DNA of 9,650 nt from an uncultured Slackia sp. (GTDB lineage Bacteria; Actinomycetota; Coriobacteriia; Coriobacteriales; Eggerthellaceae): the NCBI GenBank assembly GCA_900553655.1, contig USEQ01000024.1, forward strand, positions 1 through 9,650. Reading direction: 5' to 3'. Below are positions 1 to 6,404 of the stretch, one piece after another; position 1 is the stretch's first letter, and each line of letters opens with the position of its first letter. The position numbers and the translations under genes were made by a program. The notes beneath the pieces are model-generated. The model ran no database searches. It was not told where the DNA came from and saw only the letters and a list, made by a program, of their open reading frames with translations.

Positions 1-2
1 CA

Positions 3-194
3 GGCGGCCTGGCCTCTCTTCTCGAGGCCATCGACGAGTGCGGTTCCAATGTCGAATACGGCTACTGTTTTTCTCGGGGAGAAGAAACGGCCATTGACGT
101 TTTGAAGGTGGCCGACGCCTCCATCGAGGCTACACTGTCTGAGAAAGGTTTCGATATCGTAAAGGCAGAGGAAGTCTACGCGCTCGATGAATAA
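3..194 (+). CDS. ACT-domain protein, C-terminal fragment (5' end outside window)
   Basis: The frame is open from the left edge and ends at TAA 192-194, giving the last 63 residues of a protein that starts upstream. The fragment begins GGLASLLEAIDECGSNVEYG, which matches an ACT-domain second half: the first helix after the ligand-binding glycine turn, then the second beta strand. It resembles the second half of the tandem ACT protein at 4529-4990 (GELARIMGIMARNNINVVYS) in helix, 'N-V-x-Y' strand and spacing, so the two are probably paralogues. ACT domains usually bind amino acids and regulate metabolic enzymes or transcription. Proteins of this kind often accompany ior or acyl-CoA ligase genes, so such genes may lie just left of the window. 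Its stop overlaps the next start by 8 bases (ATGAATAA), suggesting translational coupling. The ligand cannot be judged from this fragment. Confidence 0.75.
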   Translation, partial: GGLASLLEAIDECGSNVEYGYCFSRGEETAIDVLKVADASIEATLSEKGFDIVKAEEVYALDE

Positions 195-1662
195 AACAGG
201 AATTGACAACGGTCTTTTCAACGCAGGACGGAACTCTGAAACGGGGTTCCGTCCTTCTGGTGCAGGAGATTCGCGTTCGTCTGCCAGTGCAACGCACTGG
301 CCACGGCGCGCGACTTCGCAAACGATTGCAGGGTTTTTTGCGAAAAGCGCCCTCTGCGCGCTCGTTCTTTCCGTCTCGTTCGGCCTGCCAGCTTATGCGG
401 ACGTGCGTCCTACCGACGAGGTTGTCTCCGAGCCCATCTCGTCGTCGGGCATAGCCGAGACGCTTTGTCCCGATATTCAGGCGGAAAACGCTCTGCTTAT
501 ATCCGAGGACGGAACCGTGTATTTCTCGCGCGATGCCTCGGAGCCGGTGAAGATCGCTTCTATCACCAAAGTCATGACGGCCATCGTAGCGCTTGAGAAC
601 GCGTCGCTTGACACCGTGGTCACCGTGGACGAAGAGGCGGCGACGGTGGGCGAGTCGTCTGCGGGGCTTCTGCAGGGCGATTCCATGGATCTGCAGGCCG
701 CCCTTTACGCGTTGATGGTGCCGTCGGGAAACGACGCCGCCGTCGCTATCGCGAAGTGTGTCGGACCTCTTCTTCCTTCCTACGATGGAACGAACGCTCT
801 GGAGGCTTTCGTCGCCGCCATGAACGAGAAGGCCGAAGAACTGGGCTGTTCCGATACGCTGTATTCCAATCCCCATGGACTTGATGCGGACGGTTACGAG
901 AGCGACGCCCATTCTACCGCCGCCGATGTAGGCATTGTCGTGAGCTACGCCATGGAAAACGATCTTTTTCGAGAAATCGTCGATGCGGGAGACTCGTCGA
1001 TTTACGTGCAGGACGCGCAGGGTCAAGATCGAGAAATCGATCTCGTGTCTACCGACGAACTCATCGGCGTCTATGAAGGAATCTGCGGAGTGAAGACGGG
1101 AACCACCGTGGAGGCTGGATACTGCTTCGCAGGCGCGGTTTCCCGCGATGAAGGGGAGTTCTACAGCGTTGTTCTCGGGAGTCCCGACAGCGAAGCTCGT
1201 TTCGCCGACACCGTGGCCCTCTTCGACTGGATGTATGGCAACATCGTCGAGCAAAGGCTTATCAACTCCGATTCGTTCGTCGACTATCAGGGAGCTCAAA
1301 CGCCCCTTGTTGCGAACGTCGCTCATGCCGAATGGGTGGATTGCCTCGTGCCGGCAACGGTTTCCGACCCCGATATCTCCGCACGGATCTTCGCCCTTGC
1401 CGGAGACATCGAACAAAACGTCACGTATCGGGACCTGCGGGGAGACGTGTCTGCAGGCGATATAGTCGGCTCGATCGAATTCGTGCAGAACGGAACGGCT
1501 GTCGCCAGCTGCGACTTGATCGCGACGTCCGACGTGGCGGCTCCCAATGTCTTTCAACGAATTGGCGTGTGGTTCGATAGGGCCGTTCGAGAATTCCAGA
1601 ACCAGCCCCTCCAGGCAACGTCCGTCTGCCTGAACGCCCCTTCGCCCGTTTCTGACCGATAG
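187..1662 (+). CDS. Serine-type D-Ala-D-Ala carboxypeptidase (peptidase S11, DacA/DacF type)
   Basis: This 491-residue exported penicillin-binding protein should trim the terminal D-Ala from peptidoglycan stem peptides outside the membrane. All three family motifs are present: SxxK as SITK at residues 125-128 (nucleophile S125), SGN at 180-182, and KTG at 303-305. A hydrophobic segment at about 50-68 followed by A-Y-A/D near residue 71 looks like a type I signal peptide. It is preceded by an unusually long, polar 49-residue N-terminal extension. Residues about 365-450 fit the C-terminal beta domain of PBP5-like enzymes, and about 454-472 could form the amphipathic membrane-surface helix of that family. 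There is no C-terminal transmembrane segment. ATG 187 is used because no other ATG, GTG or TTG lies in frame before the signal core, and AGAGGAAG at 167-174 gives an SD about 12 bases upstream. The start overlaps the upstream ACT gene by 8 bases. Confidence 0.92.
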   Translation: MNKTGIDNGLFNAGRNSETGFRPSGAGDSRSSASATHWPRRATSQTIAGFFAKSALCALVLSVSFGLPAYADVRPTDEVVSEPISSSGIAETLCPDIQAENALLISEDGTVYFSRDASEPVKIASITKVMTAIVALENASLDTVVTVDEEAATVGESSAGLLQGDSMDLQAALYALMVPSGNDAAVAIAKCVGPLLPSYDGTNALEAFVAAMNEKAEELGCSDTLYSNPHGLDADGYESDAHSTAADVGIVVSYAMENDLFREIVDAGDSSIYVQDAQGQDREIDLVSTDELIGVYEGICGVKTGTTVEAGYCFAGAVSRDEGEFYSVVLGSPDSEARFADTVALFDWMYGNIVEQRLINSDSFVDYQGAQTPLVANVAHAEWVDCLVPATVSDPDISARIFALAGDIEQNVTYRDLRGDVSAGDIVGSIEFVQNGTAVASCDLIATSDVAAPNVFQRIGVWFDRAVREFQNQPLQATSVCLNAPSPVSDR

Positions 1663-1669
1663 TCCTCAC

Positions 1670-1687
1670 GCGTCTTACGAAAGACGC
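1670..1687 (+). other. Intergenic hairpin between carboxypeptidase and FHA genes
   Basis: GCGTCTT at 1670-1676 is the exact reverse complement of AAGACGC at 1681-1687, with an ACGA loop between. The hairpin begins 8 bases after the carboxypeptidase stop and ends just before the SD of the FHA gene. No T run follows, so it does not look like a standard intrinsic terminator. It could set relative expression of the two genes, stabilise an mRNA end, or have no role. Confidence 0.45.
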
Positions 1688-1696
1688 CGTTGCGAG

Positions 1697-1702
1697 AAAG
1701 GA
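1697..1702 (+). promoter_or_regulatory. Ribosome binding site deciding the FHA gene start
   Basis: AAAGGA lies 7 bases before ATG 1710 but only 1 base before ATG 1704. The spacing favours translation from 1710, giving a protein that starts M-A-T-V-C-P-V-C. Confidence 0.6.
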
Positions 1703-1709
1703 AATGACC

Positions 1710-2162
1710 ATGGCTACCGTGTGCCCCGTCTGCAATGCGCCGCTCGGCGAATCCGACTCCGCATGTCCTGTTTGCGGTTTTAAGCTTCTTGGACGTACGC
1801 AGGCGTTTTCTCCCATCTCCGCCGTGCAATCCGCGGAGAATACCGCTTCCGCCTCCATTCTCGAGGAGGCGACCTTGCGCATTGTGAAGGGCCCCCAGGT
1901 TGGAAACGTCTTCCGTCTTTCTTGCGAGCAGATAACCGTCGGACGAAGCCCCCAGTGCGATATCTTCCTCAACGATATGACCGTCTCCCGTATGCACGCA
2001 ACCCTCGATCGCGTTCCTGGGGGCTATAAGATCGTCGACGCCGATTCTTTCAACGGGCTTTGGGTCAACAATCTCAATGTGAAAGAGGCCGTTCTCAACG
2101 ACGGGGATGTCGTTCAGATCGGCACATTCTGCCTTTTGTACCAGTCCACCCCTCGCGTGTAG
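1710..2162 (+). CDS. Zinc-ribbon plus FHA-domain protein
   Basis: This 150-residue soluble protein has two parts joined by a Ser/Ala-rich linker (about 30-53). Residues 5-22 hold two CPVC knuckles (C5, C8, C19, C22), a short zinc ribbon. Residues about 55-147 form a forkhead-associated (FHA) domain with the conserved phospho-peptide-binding residues: G-R-S at 78-80, S-R-M-H at 93-96, N-G at 115-116 and N120. FHA domains normally bind phosphothreonine on partners of Ser/Thr kinases. In high-GC Gram-positives they often act in cell-wall and division control, which suits the neighbouring carboxypeptidase, but no kinase or phosphatase is in the window. The gene lies 47 bases after the carboxypeptidase stop and 31 bases before iorA, so co-transcription is likely. 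The partner is unknown. An alternative ATG at 1704 would add two residues. Confidence 0.88.
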   Translation: MATVCPVCNAPLGESDSACPVCGFKLLGRTQAFSPISAVQSAENTASASILEEATLRIVKGPQVGNVFRLSCEQITVGRSPQCDIFLNDMTVSRMHATLDRVPGGYKIVDADSFNGLWVNNLNVKEAVLNDGDVVQIGTFCLLYQSTPRV

Positions 2163-2180
2163 CGCTCGGTATCGCAAAGT

Positions 2181-2185
2181 AAGGA
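2181..2185 (+). promoter_or_regulatory. Ribosome binding site of iorA
   Basis: AAGGA is 8 bases upstream of ATG 2194. It supports the start M-E-L-I-S-G-N-E-A rather than a longer reading that would run back into the FHA gene. Confidence 0.6.
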
Positions 2186-2193
2186 TAAGTTCT

Positions 2194-3936
2194 ATGGAGT
2201 TGATTTCTGGAAACGAAGCCATCGCCCGCGGCGCCTGGGAGGCCGGCGCGGCAATCGGCGTCGCGTATCCGGGCACGCCTTCTACCGAAACCATGGAGGC
2301 GTTTTCGAAGCTGCCTGACGTGTATGCGGAATGGTGCCCCAACGAGAAGGTCGCCGTCGAGGTCGGGCTTGGCGCGTCTGCTGCCGGGAAGCGCGTCCTT
2401 TCCACCATGAAGCACGTCGGCGTCAATGTGGCCGCCGACCCTTTGTTCACCGCCGCCTATACTGGCGTCGGAGGAGGCATGGTCGTTCTTGCGGCCGACG
2501 ACCCGGGAATGCATTCGTCTCAAAACGAGCAGGATTCTCATTATTACGCGGCGGCTGCGCACATCCCCATGCTTGACCCCGCAGACAGCGCCGAGGCGCT
2601 GGCTTTCACGCGCGAAGCCTTCGAGCTCTCGGAGCGCTTTGACGTGCCCGTGTTCATTCGCTCGACTGTGCGCATCTCTCATACGAAATGCCCGGTAGAG
2701 CTTGGAGAGAGGGCTTTCGTCGATCGAAGGCCCTATGAAAAAGACCAGGCCAAATGGGTTATGATGCCGCTTTACGCAAAAGAGCGCAGACTTTCGCTCG
2801 ATGAGCGCATCGAGCGCGTGCGCGCCTTTGCGGAGTCCTCTCCTCTGAATCGCATCGAAGAAAGATCCTCCGAGATCGGAATCATTTGCCTGGGCGCGAC
2901 GTATCAGCACGTGCGCGAGGCGTTACCCGAGGCGAGCGTTCTCAAGCTCGGCATCTCCTGGCCTCTTCCTCCTAAATTGCTCGAGACGTTTGCGAGCTCG
3001 GTCGAGAAGGTTTATGTGGTCGAAGAGGCCTCTACGTACCTTTCGGACCAGGTGAAAGCCGCAGGCGTTGCGCTGGAGACCCCCGTGGGAGAAATCCCGC
3101 CATATGGAGAGCTTACGCCCGGTGTGATTGCGCAGGCTTTCGGTGCTGAGGCCGCAAGCTGCCACGAGGTCCCCGACGGCATTCCTCCTCGTCCTCCCGC
3201 GCTATGCCCCGGATGTCCTCATCGTCTGGTTTTTCGCGAGCTCGCTCGCATGAAAGCTATCGTTACCGGTGATATCGGGTGCTATACGCTCGGTGCCATG
3301 GCGCCGCTTTCGGCTATCGACACGTGCGTGGACATGGGCGCTTCCATCTCTATGGCCCATGGATTCGAGCTCGGCCTTAAAGACATCGACCATAAGCCCG
3401 TCGTTGCCGTTATCGGCGACTCCACGTTCGCCCATTCGGGAATCACCTCGCTGCTCAACACTGTTTACAACTGCGGTGCGGGCACGGTATGCATCCTCGA
3501 CAACCGCACTACCGCGATGACCGGCCATCAGGGCAACCCTGTGAACGGCATTACGCTTCAGCATCGTCCTAGCCGCGAACTCGATCTGCCTGCACTCGTG
3601 CGCGCCCTTGGCGTAGACGATGTTCGAACGGTCGACCCCATGGACATGAAGGAGACGCGTCGCGCCCTTAAGGAGGCTGTCGCCTCCGATTGCCTGAGCG
3701 TCATCGTGTTCCAGTCTCCGTGCGTGCTTCTGACCAAGGATCGTGCTGCGGCGTATGAGGTGAGAAGCGACTGTCGTGCATGCGGGACGTGCTCGCTGCT
3801 TGGCTGCCCCGCTATATCGTGCGACCCTGAAACGAAGACGGCTTCCATCGATGCCTCTCTGTGCGTCGGGTGCTCCCAGTGCGCCCAGGCGTGTCCTTAC
3901 GGATGCATCGAGCAGACGGGAGGTTCCCATGAGTAA
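2194..3936 (+). CDS. iorA: Indolepyruvate:ferredoxin oxidoreductase, alpha subunit
   Basis: This 580-residue thiamine-diphosphate enzyme subunit has the usual length for IorA. With IorB it oxidatively decarboxylates aryl-pyruvates made by transamination of Trp, Phe and Tyr to aryl-acetyl-CoA, passing electrons to ferredoxin in the cytoplasm. The N-terminal pyruvate-oxidoreductase domain starts with the family signature G-N-E-A-I-A-R-G (6-13) and Y-P-G-T-P-S-T-E (25-32). A central domain spans about 228-320. The TPP-binding domain begins near ALCPGCPHR (336-344) and holds G-D-S (408-410) and N437. The C-terminus carries two 4Fe-4S motifs: C527-x2-C530-x2-C533-x4-C538-P and C557-x2-C560-x2-C563-x3-C567-P. 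ATG 2194 is preceded by a well-spaced SD. The gene overlaps iorB by 8 bases (ATGAGTAA), as expected for subunits made in fixed ratio. Confidence 0.96.
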   Translation: MELISGNEAIARGAWEAGAAIGVAYPGTPSTETMEAFSKLPDVYAEWCPNEKVAVEVGLGASAAGKRVLSTMKHVGVNVAADPLFTAAYTGVGGGMVVLAADDPGMHSSQNEQDSHYYAAAAHIPMLDPADSAEALAFTREAFELSERFDVPVFIRSTVRISHTKCPVELGERAFVDRRPYEKDQAKWVMMPLYAKERRLSLDERIERVRAFAESSPLNRIEERSSEIGIICLGATYQHVREALPEASVLKLGISWPLPPKLLETFASSVEKVYVVEEASTYLSDQVKAAGVALETPVGEIPPYGELTPGVIAQAFGAEAASCHEVPDGIPPRPPALCPGCPHRLVFRELARMKAIVTGDIGCYTLGAMAPLSAIDTCVDMGASISMAHGFELGLKDIDHKPVVAVIGDSTFAHSGITSLLNTVYNCGAGTVCILDNRTTAMTGHQGNPVNGITLQHRPSRELDLPALVRALGVDDVRTVDPMDMKETRRALKEAVASDCLSVIVFQSPCVLLTKDRAAAYEVRSDCRACGTCSLLGCPAISCDPETKTASIDASLCVGCSQCAQACPYGCIEQTGGSHE

Positions 3937-4516
3937 TACCACCACGGTTCTTCTGTGCGGAGTGGGAGGCCAAGGAGCGCTCCTTGCTGCCGATATCCTC
4001 GCACGGTGCGCAATGGCATGCGGCGACGACGTGAAGCTTTCGGAAATCCATGGAATGGCGCAACGAGGCGGGGCCGTCACGACGGTGGTGCGCCTGGGGA
4101 AGAATGTGCGTTCCATGCGTGCCGACAAGGGCGGGGTCGACTATCTCGTTTCCTTCGAAACCACCGAAGCGCTGCGCAATCTCGACTATGTGAAACGTGA
4201 CGGCGTGCTTATCACCAACGACGAATCAATCAAGCCGCTTCCTGTGCTGACGGGCAAAATCGAGATGCCGCGTGCCGTTCGTAAAACTCTGTCATCCTAT
4301 GGCGCCAAGGTCATTCCGGCCGAACTTCTCGCCAAGCAGGCCGGGAGCACGAAGGCCGTCAACATCGTTTTGCTCGGTGCTCTTTCTGCATATCTGGACT
4401 ATCCTGAAGAGGTGTGGGAGAGCGTAATCGAGCAACGCGTTCCGGCTCGATTCAAAGACATCAACCTTAAGGCATTCGCCATGGCACGCGCCTATGTGCG
4501 CGAGCGCGCCGAATAG
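3929..4516 (+). CDS. iorB: Indolepyruvate:ferredoxin oxidoreductase, beta subunit
   Basis: This 195-residue protein is the gamma-type domain partner of IorA and has the normal IorB length. Visible signatures are G-V-G-G-Q-G at 11-16 near the N-terminus and H-G-M-A-Q-R-G-G at 41-48, both characteristic of the 2-oxoacid oxidoreductase gamma/IorB family. It completes the active site that transfers the acyl group to CoA. ATG 3929 lies inside the last codons of iorA, with GGGAGG at 3918-3923 as SD. A longer reading in this frame exists upstream but lies wholly inside iorA's ferredoxin domain and would put unrelated sequence before the conserved N-terminus. The stop at 4514-4516 overlaps the SD of the next gene. 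Confidence 0.95.
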   Translation: MSNTTTVLLCGVGGQGALLAADILARCAMACGDDVKLSEIHGMAQRGGAVTTVVRLGKNVRSMRADKGGVDYLVSFETTEALRNLDYVKRDGVLITNDESIKPLPVLTGKIEMPRAVRKTLSSYGAKVIPAELLAKQAGSTKAVNIVLLGALSAYLDYPEEVWESVIEQRVPARFKDINLKAFAMARAYVRERAE

Positions 4517-4520
4517 GAGG
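4515..4520 (+). promoter_or_regulatory. Ribosome binding site overlapping the iorB stop codon
   Basis: AGGAGG shares its first two bases with the iorB stop TAG (4514-4516) and is 8 bases before ATG 4529. A ribosome terminating on iorB would sit on this site, which favours coupled translation of the ACT gene. Confidence 0.7.
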
Positions 4521-4528
4521 CTTAGGAT

Positions 4529-4990
4529 ATGGGCGTTTCTCAGATCAGCGTATTCATCGAAAGTCGTCCGGGACATATGTCCCGCGTGCTCGATTCGTTC
4601 AATGAAGCCTGTATCAGCGTGCGCGGGTACAGTGCGTCCGATACGGGGGATTACGGCATCGTCCGCTTCATCGTTGACGATCCCGACAAGGCGCTTTCAA
4701 TCCTGGAGCAGATGGGTGCGGCGGCCGCTAAGACGGAAGTGCTGTGCTTGCGTCTTGCCGACAAGCCCGGCGAGCTCGCCCGCATTATGGGAATCATGGC
4801 GCGGAACAACATCAACGTGGTATACAGCTATTCTCTCATCTCGACCTACATTGCCATTTCGGTCAAAGATTTGAAGGCGGCGGAGGACGTCCTTCGCGGC
4901 GAGCCCGTGGAACTGATAGATCAGAGCGACCTCGTGGGGTATTTCGATTCCGTCGAAGCTCAGGAAAATACTCCGGAGGAAGGCAGGTAG
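4529..4990 (+). CDS. Tandem ACT-domain protein
   Basis: This 153-residue protein consists of two ACT domains. The first spans about 1-66, starting QISVFIESRPGHMSRVLD with the typical strand-turn-helix around R-P-G. The second spans about 68-145, with C-L-R-L-A-D-K-P-G-E-L-A repeating the pattern. No catalytic domain is attached. ACT pairs bind small molecules, most often amino acids, at domain interfaces. Stand-alone tandem ACT proteins are regularly found beside ior and phenylacetate-CoA ligase genes. Given its place between iorB and the ligase, sensing an aromatic amino acid or its keto acid is a reasonable inference, but nothing in the sequence fixes the ligand. The gene starts 12 bases after iorB and stops 4 bases before the ligase. 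It appears to be a paralogue of the fragment at 3-194. Confidence 0.9.
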   Translation: MGVSQISVFIESRPGHMSRVLDSFNEACISVRGYSASDTGDYGIVRFIVDDPDKALSILEQMGAAAAKTEVLCLRLADKPGELARIMGIMARNNINVVYSYSLISTYIAISVKDLKAAEDVLRGEPVELIDQSDLVGYFDSVEAQENTPEEGR

Positions 4991-4994
4991 TCTG

Positions 4995-6359
4995 GTGGAT
5001 ATCACGAAAAAAGGCGCAGCGCTTAAGGCCGCTGCAGCGGGCCGCTTCGACGAGCTGCCTATTCGCAATCCCTCGATTGAGTGCGCAAGCCGCGAGCGTA
5101 TCCGCGCCATTCAACTCGCACGCCTTATCGATCAGGTCGAATGGACTTACGGTCATGTGTCGTGGTACCGCGAGCGCATGGACGAAATGGGTGTGAAGCC
5201 ATCCGACATCAAAACACTCGATGACGTGCGAAAACTCCCCTTTACAGACAAAGCGGTTCTGCGCGATACGTTTCCGTATGGATTGTTCGCCGTGCCGTTG
5301 GATGAAGTTGTGGAGCTTCATGCCTCTTCTGGCACGACGGGCAAGCCCATTGTTGTCGGCTATAACAAAGAAGACATGGACCTATGGGCCGATTGCATCA
5401 TGCGTCTCGTTCAGATGGCGGGCGTGGTGCCGAGCGACCGTGTCCAGATGGCTTTCGGCTACGGCATGTTTACCGGCGGATTCGGCCTTCATTACGGCCT
5501 TCAGCGTCTGGGCTGTATGATGATTCCCGCTGGGTCGGGCAATACGGAGCGGCAAATTCAGATGATTCAAGATTACGGATCGACCGTCTTTGTTTCAACG
5601 CCGTCGTATGCATTGCATGTATGCGAGGTCGGCGAGAAGATGGGCTTCGATTGGGAGAAGAGCACGCTTCGCGTCGGCCTGTTCGGCGGCGAGCCGTGTA
5701 CGCCCGCTTTGAAGGCGGAGGTCGAACGTCGCATGCATATCGTATGCACCGACAACTACGGTTTGACCGAGGTCATGGGTCCCGGGGTTTCGGGGGAATG
5801 CCTCGCCGAGCGCGACATGCAGCATATCGCCGAAGATCATTTTCTCTGGGAGGTCGTAGATCCTGAAACCGACGAGCCCGTTGCCGAGGGCGAGATGGGC
5901 GAGCTCATCCTGACTCCTCTCGGCAAACATGCCATCCCGGTGCTTCGTTACCGCACCCATGATTTAACACGCGTTGTGACCGAGCCTTGTGCATGCGGAC
6001 GCACAACCGCGCGTATGCAGAAGGTGCGTTCGCGCTCCGACGACATGCTCATCATCCGTGGAACGAACGTCTTTCCCAGCCAGGTCGAGGACGTTCTCTC
6101 GGGAATCGCGGGCGTCACGCCTCATTACCGCATTGTCGTCGACAACGAGACGGGTCTTGACCGCATGACCGTACATGTGGAGTTGCGTCCCGAAGCGTTC
6201 TCTGATTCCTTCGAGGAGATGGATGCATTCCGCCGCCATATCGAAGAAAAGCTCAAGGGCGTTTTGCTCGTGGGGTCTAAGGTGAAGCTGGTGGAGCCTG
6301 GCGGTATTGAGCGCAGCATCGGCAAGACGAAGCATGTCGAGGATCGCCGCGTGAAATAG
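4995..6359 (+). CDS. paaK: Phenylacetate-CoA ligase-like AMP-forming enzyme
   Basis: This 454-residue adenylate-forming ligase converts an aryl-acetate, ATP and CoA to aryl-acetyl-CoA, AMP and PPi, or could run in reverse. Motifs in order are S-S-G-T-T-G-K-P (111-118, ATP phosphate loop), F-G-Y-G (154-157), Y-G-L-T-E (255-259), R-Y-R-T-H-D (318-323), R-S-D-D-M-L (347-352), and the C-terminal lysine region S-I-G-K-T-K (441-446), where K444 probably serves catalysis. Cysteines C332, C334 and C251 may form a metal site, as some PaaK proteins have. The start is GTG at 4995, with GGAGGAAGG at 4975-4983 as SD. Next to iorAB it would act on indoleacetate, phenylacetate or a related acid. The exact substrate is not readable, and the gene symbol reflects family only. 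Confidence 0.9.
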   Translation: MDITKKGAALKAAAAGRFDELPIRNPSIECASRERIRAIQLARLIDQVEWTYGHVSWYRERMDEMGVKPSDIKTLDDVRKLPFTDKAVLRDTFPYGLFAVPLDEVVELHASSGTTGKPIVVGYNKEDMDLWADCIMRLVQMAGVVPSDRVQMAFGYGMFTGGFGLHYGLQRLGCMMIPAGSGNTERQIQMIQDYGSTVFVSTPSYALHVCEVGEKMGFDWEKSTLRVGLFGGEPCTPALKAEVERRMHIVCTDNYGLTEVMGPGVSGECLAERDMQHIAEDHFLWEVVDPETDEPVAEGEMGELILTPLGKHAIPVLRYRTHDLTRVVTEPCACGRTTARMQKVRSRSDDMLIIRGTNVFPSQVEDVLSGIAGVTPHYRIVVDNETGLDRMTVHVELRPEAFSDSFEEMDAFRRHIEEKLKGVLLVGSKVKLVEPGGIERSIGKTKHVEDRRVK

Positions 6360-6375
6360 AACGGCTGCATTGTCG

Positions 6376-6399
6376 TGCTGCTACGGTGCAGCGATTTTT
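6376..6399 (+). terminator. Possible weak intrinsic terminator after paaK
   Basis: GCTGC (6377-6381) pairs with GCAGC (6388-6392) around a 6-base loop, with a possible outer T-G pair, and five T residues follow at 6395-6399. The stem is short, so readthrough is likely. An alternative pairing uses GCTGCA at 6364-6369 with TGCAGC at 6387-6392. It lies between the paaK stop and the first ATG of gluQ, where an operon boundary is plausible. Confidence 0.35.
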
Positions 6400-6404
6400 G
6401 GATT

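Noticed and set aside
130..1557. Minus-strand open frame of 475 codons opposite the carboxypeptidase
   Set aside because: It lies antisense to a gene with full S11 motifs, shows no recognisable domain, and has the Arg/His/Gly-rich composition typical of GC-rich antisense frames.
1704..1709. ATG 1704 as the FHA protein start
   Set aside because: The SD core ends one base before it, too close for initiation; ATG 1710 has normal spacing.
1554..2910. Long minus-strand frames opposite the FHA gene and iorA
   Set aside because: They have no domain content and conflict with well-supported plus-strand genes.
3202..4128. Minus-strand open frame of 308 codons opposite iorA/iorB
   Set aside because: The plus strand has clear TPP, Fe-S and IorB motifs; the antisense frame has none and no convincing start context.
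6375..6404. GTG 6375 as the start of gluQ
   Set aside because: It lies within the probable terminator stem, has no SD, and adds residues not expected before the GluQ core.
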